Source: Ahrensia sp. (GTDB lineage: Bacteria; Pseudomonadota; Alphaproteobacteria; Rhizobiales; Rhizobiaceae). Taken from it: DNA of 64,000 nt. The notes under the pieces are model-generated. The model made no database searches. It saw only the letters and a program-made list of their open reading frames with translations, and had not been told where the DNA came from. Below, piece by piece: positions 33,959 through 43,691 of the stretch. Within the stretch, counting starts at the first letter, position 1. Each line of letters starts with the position of its first letter. The translations under genes and the position numbers were made by a program. The DNA lies in contig NZXU01000009.1 in assembly GCA_002698425.1 (NCBI GenBank), positions 10,434-74,433 of the forward strand, in the 5' to 3' direction.

Positions 33959-34660
33959 ATGAGCCTGCCGGGAAATGCATTTTTGGCCATGTGGCATGAC
34001 ATCGAGCCGGACGCCTGGACCGAATACATGGAATGGCACACACGCGAACACATGCCGGAACGCCTTTCGATTCCGGGCTTTCTCGTCGGCAAGCGGCTGA
34101 TCAACCATACGGTCGATCGCTATCGCTACGGCACGATCTACACGGGGCGCGATGTGGAGGTATTCCGCTCGCCAGCCTATCTTGAGCGCCTGAACAACCC
34201 GACGGAATGGTCCGGGCGGGTGCAGCCATATTTCCGAAACTTCCTTCGCGTTGCCTGTGACCGGATTGCATCTGCCGGCCATGGCGACGGCGGCGCGATG
34301 GCCACCATCCGGCTCGATCTGCCGGAAGGCGCCGACGAGAAGCTTGCGGCCGGAGCCAACGCGCTTTGTGCGGCCTTGCTGGACGTGACCGGTGCTGCCG
34401 CGGTCAGCCTCGGCAAGGCCCGAAACGAGGTTTCGGACATCAAGACGCGTGAAACGGAAATGCGCCCCGGCATGTCGGAGGAGGGTTTCGACGTGGTCGT
34501 GCTGGTGGAAGGCAGCGGCGCGCCCGAGCTGGAGGCATCCATGCCTGAACTGCTGCGCGTCATTGCCGAAAGCGGCCTGGGTCTCGATCGCCCACGATCC
34601 ATTGTCTACAACCTCGCCTATCAGCTGACGGCGAACGACATGGCAGAAGCCTCGAAGTGA
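33959..34660 (+). CDS. DUF4286-like dimeric α/β-barrel protein
   Basis: A 233-residue protein. The N-terminal half carries the pattern MWHDIEPDAWTEYMEWHTREHMPER followed by PGFLVGKR, as in DUF4286/EthD-like ferredoxin-fold proteins; the second half appears to be another, more divergent copy (FDVVVLVEGSG near residue 180). Function unknown; such proteins accompany catabolic enzymes. Its stop overlaps the GTG start of the zinc dehydrogenase gene (GTGA). Confidence 0.7.
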   Translation: MSLPGNAFLAMWHDIEPDAWTEYMEWHTREHMPERLSIPGFLVGKRLINHTVDRYRYGTIYTGRDVEVFRSPAYLERLNNPTEWSGRVQPYFRNFLRVACDRIASAGHGDGGAMATIRLDLPEGADEKLAAGANALCAALLDVTGAAAVSLGKARNEVSDIKTRETEMRPGMSEEGFDVVVLVEGSGAPELEASMPELLRVIAESGLGLDRPRSIVYNLAYQLTANDMAEASK

Positions 34661-35682
34661 GGGCTGTCGCCAAACTGGCAGCCGCTCCCGGCGAGATGGC
34701 GCTGATCGACCGGCCCGCGCCGGTGCGAAATGCGGGCGATGTCCTGGTTCGGATCGCGGCCGCGGGAATATGCGGCACCGACGTGGCGATCTGGCGCTGG
34801 CATGAAGCCGTCGTGGGCCAGTACGCGCCGACATTTCCCGTGACCGTGGGACATGAATTCGCTGGCCACGTGGTTGAAGCGCCAGATGATAGCGGGCTCG
34901 AGCCGGGCATGCTTGTCGCGATCAATCCGCAGATCGGCTGCGGGCTCTGCAAGTATTGCGGCCTGGGCCGGCCGACGCTGTGCGACAATCGCAAGCTGAT
35001 GGGCGGGCATGTCGATGGGGGCTGGACCGAAATGGTCTGTGTCCCGGTGCAGCAGGTTTTCCCCTTGCCGGATGGCGTCGATCCGGCCGTGGCGCCGCTT
35101 CTGGAGCCCATGGCGGTCGCGGTCCATGCCGTGCTGGAGCGGGTGCCTGTGCGCGCCGGCGACGTGGTGCTGGTGATCGGGGCGGGGCCGATCGGCCTGC
35201 TCTGCGGAATTCTCGCGCTTCAGGCGGGCGCAGCGAAAGTCGTGATGACCGGTGTTGGCGCCGATGCCGACCGTCTCGCCCTCGCGCGGGATATGGGGAT
35301 GTCGCCGGTCGACGTCGAAACGTCGGATCCGGCGGCTGAAATCGGGCCTCTCGGAGCGGATGTCGTTTATGAGACAAGCGGCAATGCGGCGGTTGCCGAA
35401 CAGGCGCTGGCGCTCACCGGCAAGGCCGGGCGGGTTGCGCTGATCGGCCTGTGCCATGGCCCCTCGACCTTCGTCACCACACCCGCCGTACTCAAGGAAA
35501 TCGAGCTGATCGGCTCGCGTGGCTACAACGATCCGACATGGCGGCTGGTCATGCAGGTCTTGCCGGGAGTGGCGGCGCAGGTGGTGCGCCTCGTGACGCA
35601 TCGCTTCAAGCTGGAACAGTTCGAGGAGGCGCTTGAGACCGTCGCGAAGCGCGAAGGCGTCAAGGTTCTTCTGGAACCCTGA
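34657..35682 (+). CDS. Zinc-dependent alcohol dehydrogenase (MDR family)
   Basis: A 341-residue medium-chain dehydrogenase. Catalytic-zinc Cys in GICGTDV, GHEFAGHV (His-Glu), structural-zinc cysteines in CGLCKYCGLGRPTLC, and the Rossmann site VIGAGPIGLL. It oxidises a sugar- or polyol-like alcohol (sorbitol/threonine dehydrogenase group). The GTG start overlaps the preceding stop, so translation is coupled. Converges on the TIM-barrel gene. Confidence 0.9.
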   Translation: MRAVAKLAAAPGEMALIDRPAPVRNAGDVLVRIAAAGICGTDVAIWRWHEAVVGQYAPTFPVTVGHEFAGHVVEAPDDSGLEPGMLVAINPQIGCGLCKYCGLGRPTLCDNRKLMGGHVDGGWTEMVCVPVQQVFPLPDGVDPAVAPLLEPMAVAVHAVLERVPVRAGDVVLVIGAGPIGLLCGILALQAGAAKVVMTGVGADADRLALARDMGMSPVDVETSDPAAEIGPLGADVVYETSGNAAVAEQALALTGKAGRVALIGLCHGPSTFVTTPAVLKEIELIGSRGYNDPTWRLVMQVLPGVAAQVVRLVTHRFKLEQFEEALETVAKREGVKVLLEP

Positions 35683-35710
35683 TCCGGTGCAGCCCCGAAG
35701 CCCCCGGCAA

Positions 35711-35739
35711 TAAGGCGGGTCTCCTAACGCGCCTTATCG
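35711..35739. terminator. Hairpin between convergent genes
   Basis: ATAAGGCG and CGCCTTAT form an 8-bp inverted repeat with a 13-base loop across the stop codon of the leftward gene. T content after the stem is modest, so termination strength is uncertain. Confidence 0.4.
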
Positions 35740-36542
35740 ATACATTCCATCGCCTTGCGTGAGGCGTCGAGACAGGTCTTTGCCCAGGCAGCATGCCCCG
35801 TTTCGGCGATACGGCGGTGACTGGGTATTTCGACGCTCACGAAAAGGTCTTCCGGCAGCGCGCCGATGATCCCCGCGAGATCCGCGCCGCCTTCGCCGGG
35901 GAGCAGCCGTTCCTCACGGGCCGTGTGGAGAAGCTCATCGAGCGTCCCGGGCGGTTCCGACGGGCAGTCGCAAATCTGGAAGTAGCTCATCCGCTCGGCC
36001 GGAATGGCGCGGAGATCGTCCAGTGTGGTCTGCGAGCGCGCGACATGGATCGTGTCGATGAGGATCTGGCCGTTCGGCCGGTCCGCGGCGGTAACGACCC
36101 GGGTCGCGGCAGCCGCGTTGTTCGACGGCGCCCATGGCGTGAATTCGAGGTTGATCGTCAGGCCGTACGGATCGGCAGCCTCGCAGAGCGATGCGAACGT
36201 ATCGGTCATGCGGGCCTCGTCCGGATCGAGCCCTGCGGCGATGACCGTCCTCGCCCTCAGCCGACCGGCCGCTTCCAGCATTGGCAGCCACGCCTCGACC
36301 TTGGTGTGTTCGTCGATACGGGCGATCTCCACGTCGAAAATCGACAGGCCCGTGTCCTCCAGACGCCGCTCGGTTTCACGCACGAGACGCTTGTCATCCA
36401 TCAACGGAAATGCGCGGCCGCCGGGCAGGGCGGGCATCATGCGGATACCGACCGAATCGTAGCCCGCGCCGGCGGCGATGGTGATCGTCTCGGGCGGCGA
36501 GAGTTCGAGGGTCAGGTAAGACAGGCAATAGCTGCGGGGCAC
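35724..36542 (-). CDS. Sugar phosphate isomerase/epimerase-like TIM barrel protein
   Basis: A 272-residue xylose-isomerase-like barrel: YCLSYLTLELSPPETITIAAGAGYDSVGIR at the first strands, Glu in TINLEFTPW, Asp in ILIDTIHVARS, Gln in YFQICDCP and Glu in FVSVEIPS, the four metal ligands of the family in order. It may isomerise or dehydrate a keto-sugar or cyclic polyol product. GTG 36542 is chosen (GGGAG nine bases upstream); the ATGs at 36590/36593 lie next to the operator and give a non-conserved N-terminus. Confidence 0.85.
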   Translation of the reverse strand: MPRSYCLSYLTLELSPPETITIAAGAGYDSVGIRMMPALPGGRAFPLMDDKRLVRETERRLEDTGLSIFDVEIARIDEHTKVEAWLPMLEAAGRLRARTVIAAGLDPDEARMTDTFASLCEAADPYGLTINLEFTPWAPSNNAAAATRVVTAADRPNGQILIDTIHVARSQTTLDDLRAIPAERMSYFQICDCPSEPPGTLDELLHTAREERLLPGEGGADLAGIIGALPEDLFVSVEIPSHRRIAETGHAAWAKTCLDASRKAMECIDKAR

Positions 36543-36592
36543 GAAGCGGATACTCCCGGGATATGCGACAGGAATGGGTAGGGGACACATCA

Positions 36593-36611
36593 TTGACATA
36601 CAGTACCTCAG
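36593..36611. promoter_or_regulatory. GntR-type operator, site D (one degenerate arm)
   Basis: TTGACATAC-A-GTACCTCAG: the left arm is identical to site C, the right arm keeps GTA and TCA only. It lies in the 129-bp gap between the divergent TIM-barrel (36542) and zinc dehydrogenase (36672) genes and could serve both. Confidence 0.6.
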
Positions 36612-36671
36612 ATGCCAAGTGTCTTTCCGGCGTGAATCCTGTCCGCTGTCACGACCCCGCACGCATTTGGA

Positions 36672-37670
36672 ATGATAATGAAAGCAATCGTCTACCTCGG
36701 CAAAGCCAGGATGGAATTGCAGGACGTTCCCGACCCGGTTCCCGGCGCGGGCGAGGTTTTGTTGCAGGTGAGGGCATGCGGTATCTGCGGCTCCGACATG
36801 CATGGCTATCACGGCCATGACCCGCGCCGCGTTCCGCCAATGATCATGGGCCACGAAGCGGCCGGGATCGTGCGGGGCGGTCGTCTCGACGGACAACGCG
36901 TGGCGCTCAATCCCTTTCTGAGTTGCGGCACGTGCACGAACTGCGTGTCCGGCGATCCGCAACTATGCGAATCCCAGCGCAATATCGGATTGCCGCCGCA
37001 TGATGGCGCGTTTGCACAACTTGTCGCGGTCCCCGAAAGGAACCTCGAGCCCATTCCCGACGATTTGCCGTTCGAGGCTGCGGCGCTGGCCGAACCGCTC
37101 GCTGTCGCCGTTCATGCGGTGGTCATTGGCCGGCGGGCTTTCGCAGGGTCGCTTGCGACGGCGAATATCGCGGTTTTCGGTGGCGGTGCGATCGGTCTGG
37201 CCACCGCGCTGGTTCTCGTTTCGGAAGGCGCACGCGAAGTCCTGCTGGTCGAAACCAATCCCGCCAGGTGCGCGACGGCAGAGGCGGCTTCCCACAGGAT
37301 ACGCGCCATCGCGCCGGACGAAGAGCCGGATCGCGGCAGCCATGATCTGATCTTCGATGCGGTCGGCGCGTCCGCGACGCGCGAAATGGCCTTTCGAATG
37401 GCCCGGCGCGGCGGCGTTATCGTGCATAGCGGTCTGCTGCCTGGCAGCGAAGGCGTCGACGTGCGCGCCCTGACCCTTCGCGAATTGGCGTTCCTGGGTG
37501 CCTACTGCTATTCGATCCAGGATTTTCGCCATGCGATCGCTTTGCTGGCGTCCGGCGCGCTCGGGCCGCTCAACTGGGTCGAGGCGCGCCCACTCACGGA
37601 AGGCATCCAGGCTTTTTCGGATATCGACGCCGGCCGGGTTGCCGCTGCAAAAATCGTTCTTACCGCCTGA
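36672..37670 (+). CDS. Zinc-dependent alcohol dehydrogenase (MDR family)
   Basis: A 332-residue medium-chain dehydrogenase with GICGSDMHGYHG, GHEAAG, structural cysteines CGTCTNCVSGDPQLC and Rossmann site VFGGGAIGLA. Similar to but clearly distinct from the one at 34657, so two different alcohol steps or stereoisomers are likely. The ATGs at 36672 and 36678 are both possible; no strong ribosome site. Followed after 11 bases by an aldo/keto reductase gene. Confidence 0.9.
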   Translation: MIMKAIVYLGKARMELQDVPDPVPGAGEVLLQVRACGICGSDMHGYHGHDPRRVPPMIMGHEAAGIVRGGRLDGQRVALNPFLSCGTCTNCVSGDPQLCESQRNIGLPPHDGAFAQLVAVPERNLEPIPDDLPFEAAALAEPLAVAVHAVVIGRRAFAGSLATANIAVFGGGAIGLATALVLVSEGAREVLLVETNPARCATAEAASHRIRAIAPDEEPDRGSHDLIFDAVGASATREMAFRMARRGGVIVHSGLLPGSEGVDVRALTLRELAFLGAYCYSIQDFRHAIALLASGALGPLNWVEARPLTEGIQAFSDIDAGRVAAAKIVLTA

Positions 37671-37681
37671 AGGAGGCAAAC

Positions 37682-38506
37682 ATGATCTACAGGACCGCGA
37701 AGGGCGTCACCATGCCCGCTCTCGGGCTCGGCACTTTCGAGCTGACTGGCGCTGAAGGCATCGCTTCTATCCGCTCCGCCATCGAATACGGCTATCGCCA
37801 TATCGACACGGCGATCCGTTACGGCAACGAAGCCGAGGTAGGGCAGGCGATCCGCGAATCCGGTATTCCACGCGACGAGATCTTCGTCACCACGAAGATC
37901 TGGTTCGACTCGCTTGCCCCTGAGACCGTTCACCAGCGGATCGGCGAAAGCCTAGAACGCCTTCAAATGGATCAGGTCGATCTCCTTCTGGTGCATTGGC
38001 CGGGCACGGAAGTGCCCATGGGCGAGACCTTGGCGGCGTTCGCCGACGTGCGCGCGAAAGGGCAGACGCGCAGTATCGGCGTGAGCAATTTCACGACGGC
38101 GCTGCTCGATGAAGCCATCAATGTGCATGGCGCCGAACTGGTAACCAACCAGATCGAATATCATCCGCTCCTGGCGCAGCCGAAACTGCTGCCGGCGCTG
38201 CGCAATGCCGGGATGATCCTCACCGCCTATCTGCCGCTGGCGCGTGGCGCGGTGTTCAAGGAAGAGATGATCCAGGAAATCGGCCGCCGCCACGGCAAAT
38301 CGGCCGCGCAGGTCTCTTTGCGCTGGCTGCTGCAGCAGGACGGCGTCGCCGCAATTCCGCGGTCCTCGAAGATCAAGAATATCCGCTCGAATTTCGACAT
38401 CTTCGATTTCGAACTGGATGAGGCCGAGATGGCCCGGATCGCCGGCCTCGACCGGCAGGAGCGGATGGTCGATTTCGACTGGTCGCCGGAATGGGACACG
38501 ATCTGA
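37682..38506 (+). CDS. Aldo/keto reductase
   Basis: A 274-residue (β/α)8 reductase with the full catalytic tetrad: Asp and Tyr in HIDTAIRYGNE, Lys in VTTKIW and His in LLVHWPG. NADPH site near the C-terminus (AIPRSSKIKNIRSN). It has the 2,5-diketo-gluconate reductase type pattern GVSNF...QIEYHP. AAGGAGG precedes the ATG. It acts on a carbonyl in the same pathway as the preceding dehydrogenase. Confidence 0.92.
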   Translation: MIYRTAKGVTMPALGLGTFELTGAEGIASIRSAIEYGYRHIDTAIRYGNEAEVGQAIRESGIPRDEIFVTTKIWFDSLAPETVHQRIGESLERLQMDQVDLLLVHWPGTEVPMGETLAAFADVRAKGQTRSIGVSNFTTALLDEAINVHGAELVTNQIEYHPLLAQPKLLPALRNAGMILTAYLPLARGAVFKEEMIQEIGRRHGKSAAQVSLRWLLQQDGVAAIPRSSKIKNIRSNFDIFDFELDEAEMARIAGLDRQERMVDFDWSPEWDTI

Positions 38507-38575
38507 GGGCGCGCTTCCGGAGATCGGCGTGCTCTTGAGGGGGATGCGGTCCATCTCCCGTCTCGGGCGCTCGGG

Positions 38576-38636
38576 TATTGGAATTCTGTCCGTTGAATAT
38601 CCAATAGGGTGGTTGTATCTGACATTTCAGATACAA
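38576..38636. promoter_or_regulatory. Operator region of the third GntR gene
   Basis: Two inverted repeats precede the GntR start at 38693. The first is TATTGGA (38576-38582) with TCCAATA (38600-38606). The second is a perfect 10-bp repeat, TTGTATCTGA (38613-38622), four bases, TCAGATACAA (38627-38636). The second has the TTGTAT/ATACAA ends common in GntR sites and suggests autoregulation. Confidence 0.6.
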
Positions 38637-38692
38637 TCCTCCCGGTTCGAAGCCTGCGGACGCCGCAGGCAAACCGCAAGCGCGACGTGCCC

Positions 38693-39370
38693 ATGAAAAA
38701 AAGTCCCATTCATCGCCCGAAATCCCTCGCCGCCACGGTCGCCGAGAATCTCAAGGACGCGATCATGCGGCGCGAGATTGCGCTCGGCGAGCCGCTGTCG
38801 GAGGAGAAGATCGCCGTCGCGATGGATGTCAGCCGCACGCCGGTGCGCGAAGCGCTCACGATCCTGCAGATGCAGGGGCTGATCAACATCCTGCCGCGCC
38901 GTGGCAGCATCGTCTTCAAGCCTGATGCGGAAGAGCTGCACAGGCTTGTCGACTACCGCCTGAACCTCGAGCTGCTCGTAAGCCGCCTGGCGCTGGAACG
39001 CGCGCCCGAAGCGACGCTGGCCGGGCTCAAGGCGGCGATCGCGAAAATGGAAAAGGCGCGTGACGCGGATGACACGCTGGCCTACGCCCAGGCGGACACC
39101 CAGTTTCACAACACCTTCTTCGAGAATTCGGGCAATCCGTTTTTCGTCGAGGCTTTCGATATCGCTTCGGGCCGTATCGCTGCGCTGCGCGTCCATCTGT
39201 CGACCCAGCTCGACCTGCACCGCTACACGACGTTCGGCGAGCATGTCGAGATTGCCGAAGCGGTGGAGGCCCGAGATGCCGACAGGCTGGAACAGCAGCT
39301 GCGCAAGCATATCGGGGCAATGGAGCCGAACTATTCGCAGGCGCTGGAGATGCTCGAGGCGGAACAGTAG
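38693..39370 (+). CDS. GntR family transcriptional regulator, FCD type
   Basis: A 225-residue regulator with winged helix (about residues 12-75: LKDAIMRREIALGEPLSEEKIAVAMDVSRTPVREAL, NILPRRGSIV) and FCD domain with metal/ligand residues in ADTQFHNTFFENSGN and FGEHVEIAEAVEARD. It is more canonical than the tandem pair at 31383-32802 (VSRTPVREA versus SVSTLREI). ATG 38693 gives the conserved start. It may bind the palindromes at 33841-39630 or only its own upstream repeat. Confidence 0.92.
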   Translation: MKKSPIHRPKSLAATVAENLKDAIMRREIALGEPLSEEKIAVAMDVSRTPVREALTILQMQGLINILPRRGSIVFKPDAEELHRLVDYRLNLELLVSRLALERAPEATLAGLKAAIAKMEKARDADDTLAYAQADTQFHNTFFENSGNPFFVEAFDIASGRIAALRVHLSTQLDLHRYTTFGEHVEIAEAVEARDADRLEQQLRKHIGAMEPNYSQALEMLEAEQ

Positions 39371-39820
39371 GGCTTTCAGAGCCGTCGCGGTGAGCCTTGC
39401 CGGAATGCCGCAACAAGGCAGCGATATCCTGCCCGCCGAACAGTTTTAGCTACATCGTCACAAGGATATCGTGATCCATTTTGGCCGTTACACGGCCTCG
39501 CCGCTCGTCCGGTTTCGTGTTTCGCTTTTCGACCTTCGTTATCTCTCCAATCCGCTTGAATGGTGCCGCATCAGGCCCGTGACGGCTCTCTCTGACATAC
39601 AGTATGTCTGTATTGACATACGGTATGTTACATGTTTGAGATTGTGAATTCATGCTGTTCCGATCGTGCACCTCTTTCGAAACGAAGTGCCTTCGCGATT
39701 GCCGTCGGATGTGCGGGAGGGAAGCAGGTTTACGGTTGGGTTGACGCCCAATTCGCCGGCAGCGGGTCGCCACGTTCACGGCCTTCTCCGACAATCTCAG
39801 AACGCAATGGGAGGATAATG
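39371..39820. other. 450-bp intergenic region before orphan dctP
   Basis: No gene is supported. The left part has coding-like shadow frames only. The stretch from about 39590 carries two GntR-type palindromes, then an A+T-richer leader ending in GGGAGG at 39809. Confidence 0.6.
39594..39630. promoter_or_regulatory. Paired GntR-type operators, sites A and B
   Basis: Site A GACATAC-A-GTATGTC (39594-39608) and site B TGACATAC-G-GTATGTTA (39614-39630). Their centres (39601 and 39622) are 21 bp apart, so two dimers would bind the same helical face. About 190 bp upstream of the dctP start at 39821. Confidence 0.7.
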
Positions 39821-40795
39821 ATGCGTTTGTTCACCACGATCTCTGTGGCAGCCATGCTTGTCGCTGGCGCTGTCCAGGCCGCTGACAAGGTCGAACTGAT
39901 CTATTCCGATACGATCTCCGAAAACGACACGCGGTCGAAATTGCTCCGCGACGAATTCGCCGCCTGCCTTGGCGATGAGTTCGATTTCAAGGAGTATCAC
40001 GGCGCGACGCTGTTCAAGCAGGGTACCGAGCTTACCGCCATGCAGCGTGGCAACCTCGATATGGGCAATCTGGCGATCTATGATTTCTACAATCAGGTGC
40101 CTTCGACCAGCATTCTCGGCACGGCTTTCCTGTTCCGCGACTATGATCACATGCGCGCCGTGTTCGACAGCGGCCTGCTGGACGACCTGTGGGCCGAGGT
40201 TGAGGAAAAGGCGAACGTCAAGGTCTTGTCCAGCCCTTACATCGGCACGCGGAACATCTCCTATGTGGGCGATCGCGAGTATATGACTCCGGCGGATCTC
40301 AAAGGCGTCAAGATGCGGTTCCCCGGTGGCGAGGGGTGGCAGTTCGTCGGCGTCGCCATGGGCGCCACGCCCGTGCCGATCGCCTTTACCGAAGTCTACA
40401 CCGCTCTTCAGACCGGGGCCGTCGACGGCCAGGACAACGGGTTCCCGCTGACGCGCTCGATGAAGTTCGACGAGATCGTCAACTATGTCGGCCTGACCAA
40501 TCACCTCATCCAGACCAACCAGTTCACGATTTCGCTCAGCAAGTGGAACGCGTTGACGGAGGCCCAGCAGGCCAGGATGCAGGACTGCGCGACCAATTTC
40601 GAAGCCGCTGTCGACAAGGCTATCATCGAGGAAGAAAACAGCCTCAAGGACGAGTTCATAGCCAACGGCATTCACGTCTATACGCCGGACAAACCGGCAT
40701 TTCAGAACCAGGTGTTGAATACCTACCGTGAGTCCAAATACTCCGCCGATTGGCCGGAGGGTCTGGTCGACGCGATCGTGGCCGTTGGTCAGTGA
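39821..40795 (+). CDS. dctP: TRAP transporter solute-binding protein DctP
   Basis: A 324-residue periplasmic protein. Signal peptide ends near AVQAA; mature part has GATLFKQGTELTAMQRGNLDMG, DGQDNGFP and C-terminal SKYSADWPEGL. It is closest to the copy at 25331. ATG 39821 is five bases after GGGAGGAT; another ATG at 39818 is too close. No DctQ or DctM nearby. The paired palindromes upstream link it to the 33-38 kb enzymes. Confidence 0.9.
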   Translation: MRLFTTISVAAMLVAGAVQAADKVELIYSDTISENDTRSKLLRDEFAACLGDEFDFKEYHGATLFKQGTELTAMQRGNLDMGNLAIYDFYNQVPSTSILGTAFLFRDYDHMRAVFDSGLLDDLWAEVEEKANVKVLSSPYIGTRNISYVGDREYMTPADLKGVKMRFPGGEGWQFVGVAMGATPVPIAFTEVYTALQTGAVDGQDNGFPLTRSMKFDEIVNYVGLTNHLIQTNQFTISLSKWNALTEAQQARMQDCATNFEAAVDKAIIEEENSLKDEFIANGIHVYTPDKPAFQNQVLNTYRESKYSADWPEGLVDAIVAVGQ

Positions 40796-40803
40796 ACATT
40801 GTA

Positions 40804-40830
40804 TCGCAGGCGGGACCCTCCCGCCTGCGA
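40804..40830 (+). terminator. Strong hairpin after orphan dctP
   Basis: TCGCAGGCGGGA, CCC loop, TCCCGCCTGCGA: a perfect 12-bp stem 8 bases after the dctP stop. No T run follows, but the stem's strength and place support transcript termination or 3'-end protection. Confidence 0.65.
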
Positions 40831-41407
40831 CCCCATGGGGTTCGATTTCCGCCCGGACGATAAAGACCGCATGCCGGGAGGAGTTGGCCCGGCAATGGCG
40901 CGACGGCTTTCCCTTTCTGCCGGGGAATGCCGGAAACACCGTAACAGACGATCCGGTGTCGCGAAGTTGCGGTGAGACAAACTCATCCCGGAATTTCCGT
41001 ATTGCTATCTCCGGCGCTCGACTTTTCGGTCACGATTGGCCGCGGCTATCGATCCATATTCCGATGCTCATTCGCGAGCCTGTTTGAGAGAAACAGCCTG
41101 CATTCCTCCCGGGCCGATTTTCCGGCCTTCGGTCCAAATATCTTGACCGACTCAAGTCGAGACCCGATAAGCGATCGGGAGAGGGCGGAAAGCCCGGCGC
41201 AGACATTCCATCGGACAGCGGAGCGGCTCCGGAAAAGGGATCGGGACGCGCGATCGCGCTGCCCGTCGGCGCAGGGGTCGCCGCCAGCGCCTTGAAAAAT
41301 GTCGGATTTCCGGCGACATGCTGGTGATCCGGGGTCGGAAGACCTGAAACCGCATCCCGGCAACGGCCTGATCCAGCGCGACGGCCGGGGCCGGAAGAAG
41401 AGATCAG
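40831..41407. other. 577-bp intergenic region without a gene
   Basis: Only short, mutually contradictory frames are open. No homology, repeat or operator was recognised. It separates the catabolic cluster from the β-oxidation genes. Confidence 0.6.
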
Positions 41408-42540
<1,133 letters not shown>

Positions 42541-42541
<1 letters not shown>

Positions 42542-43590
42542 TGGGTCGACCGCAGACAGAGCAGGCAGGCATGGACGCCGCGGCGCGTCATGACGGGCCG
42601 CCGCTGCCGGCGCTGCTTGCCGGCGACAACGAGATCGCGGGCAATTCCGAAGCCTCGCTGCGCGACATCGGCGACGGGCTGGCGCTCTTCGAGATCCACC
42701 GCAAGATGAACAGTTTCGATCCGGCGGTCCAGGACATGCTGGAGGACACGCTGGCGCGCGCCGGGCGCGGCTTCCGGGCGCTGATCCTCGCCAACGGATC
42801 GGACCGCGCCTTTTCGGCGGGCGCCGACCTCAATCACTTCCTCGGCCTCATCGAGCGACAGGATTTCGACGGGCTGACGGGTTTCATCCGGCGTGGGCAG
42901 GAGCTGTTCCAGGCGATGAAATATGCGCCCGTGCCCGTCGTCGCGGCGGTCACCGGCGTGGCGCTGGGCGGCGGCTGCGAGTTCGCGCTGCATGCCGATG
43001 CTATCGTCGCCGACGCCGATGCGCGTTTCGGCCTGCCCGAGGCGAAGCTCGGCGTCCTGCCTGCCTGGGGCGGCTGCACCCAGATGCTGCTGCGGGCGCA
43101 GGCGCAACCGGCCGTTTCCGGTCCGCTCGCGCCGGCCGGTGCGGTCTTCGATCTCATCCTGCATGGCTGGGTCTCGGGCTCGGCGGCCAAGGCGCGCGAA
43201 AAGGGCTTCCTGCGCGATGGCGACGCGATCGTGGAGGCGGGCGGCGACGTTTTTGCCGCCGCCAGGGCCAGGGCGATCGAACTCGCGGACGGCTACAGCC
43301 CGCCGGACAAGCCGCTGATCACCATTGCCGGCCATTCCGGCTGGCTCGGGCTCATGCAGCCCGCCTACGGGATGGGCTATGCCGGGCGGCTGACCGAGAC
43401 CGATCTGCGCATTGGCGGGGCCGTCGCCGATGTCCTGACGGGCGGGCCGGAAGGCGAATATCTCTGGCGCGTCAGCGAGGACGATCTGATGCGGCGCGAG
43501 CTGGAGGCGCTGGTGGCGCTGTGCAGGACAGTGGAAACGCGGGAGCGCATGGCGCATTTTCTCAAGACCGGCGAGCCGCTGCACAACTAA
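42541..43590 (+). CDS. Enoyl-CoA hydratase/isomerase domain protein (like the C-terminal half of long 3-hydroxyacyl-CoA dehydrogenases)
   Basis: A 349-residue crotonase-fold protein: oxyanion-hole segment DRAFSAGADLN, VTGVALGGGCEFALHADAIVADADARFGLPEAKLGVLPAWGGC and a helical C-terminal extension. The pattern SLRDIGDGLALFEIHRKMNSFDP near the N-terminus matches the domain that in many bacteria is fused behind an NAD-binding 3-hydroxyacyl-CoA dehydrogenase. That dehydrogenase half is absent here. It may be a free-standing hydratase, or the product of a gene split. Confidence 0.85.
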
Positions 43591-43691
43591 AACGGCGCCT
43601 CTTCCCAATAGCTGACCTTGGGGAATTAAGCCGTTTGTAAGAGATCGTCCGGCAAAAAGCATCCATTATCGTTTGTGGGGCGGGAAACCGG

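Noticed and set aside
33841..39630. Could the repeated palindromes be mobile-element ends?
   Set aside because: They are short, sit only in promoter gaps, and have no transposase or target-site duplication nearby; operators fit better.
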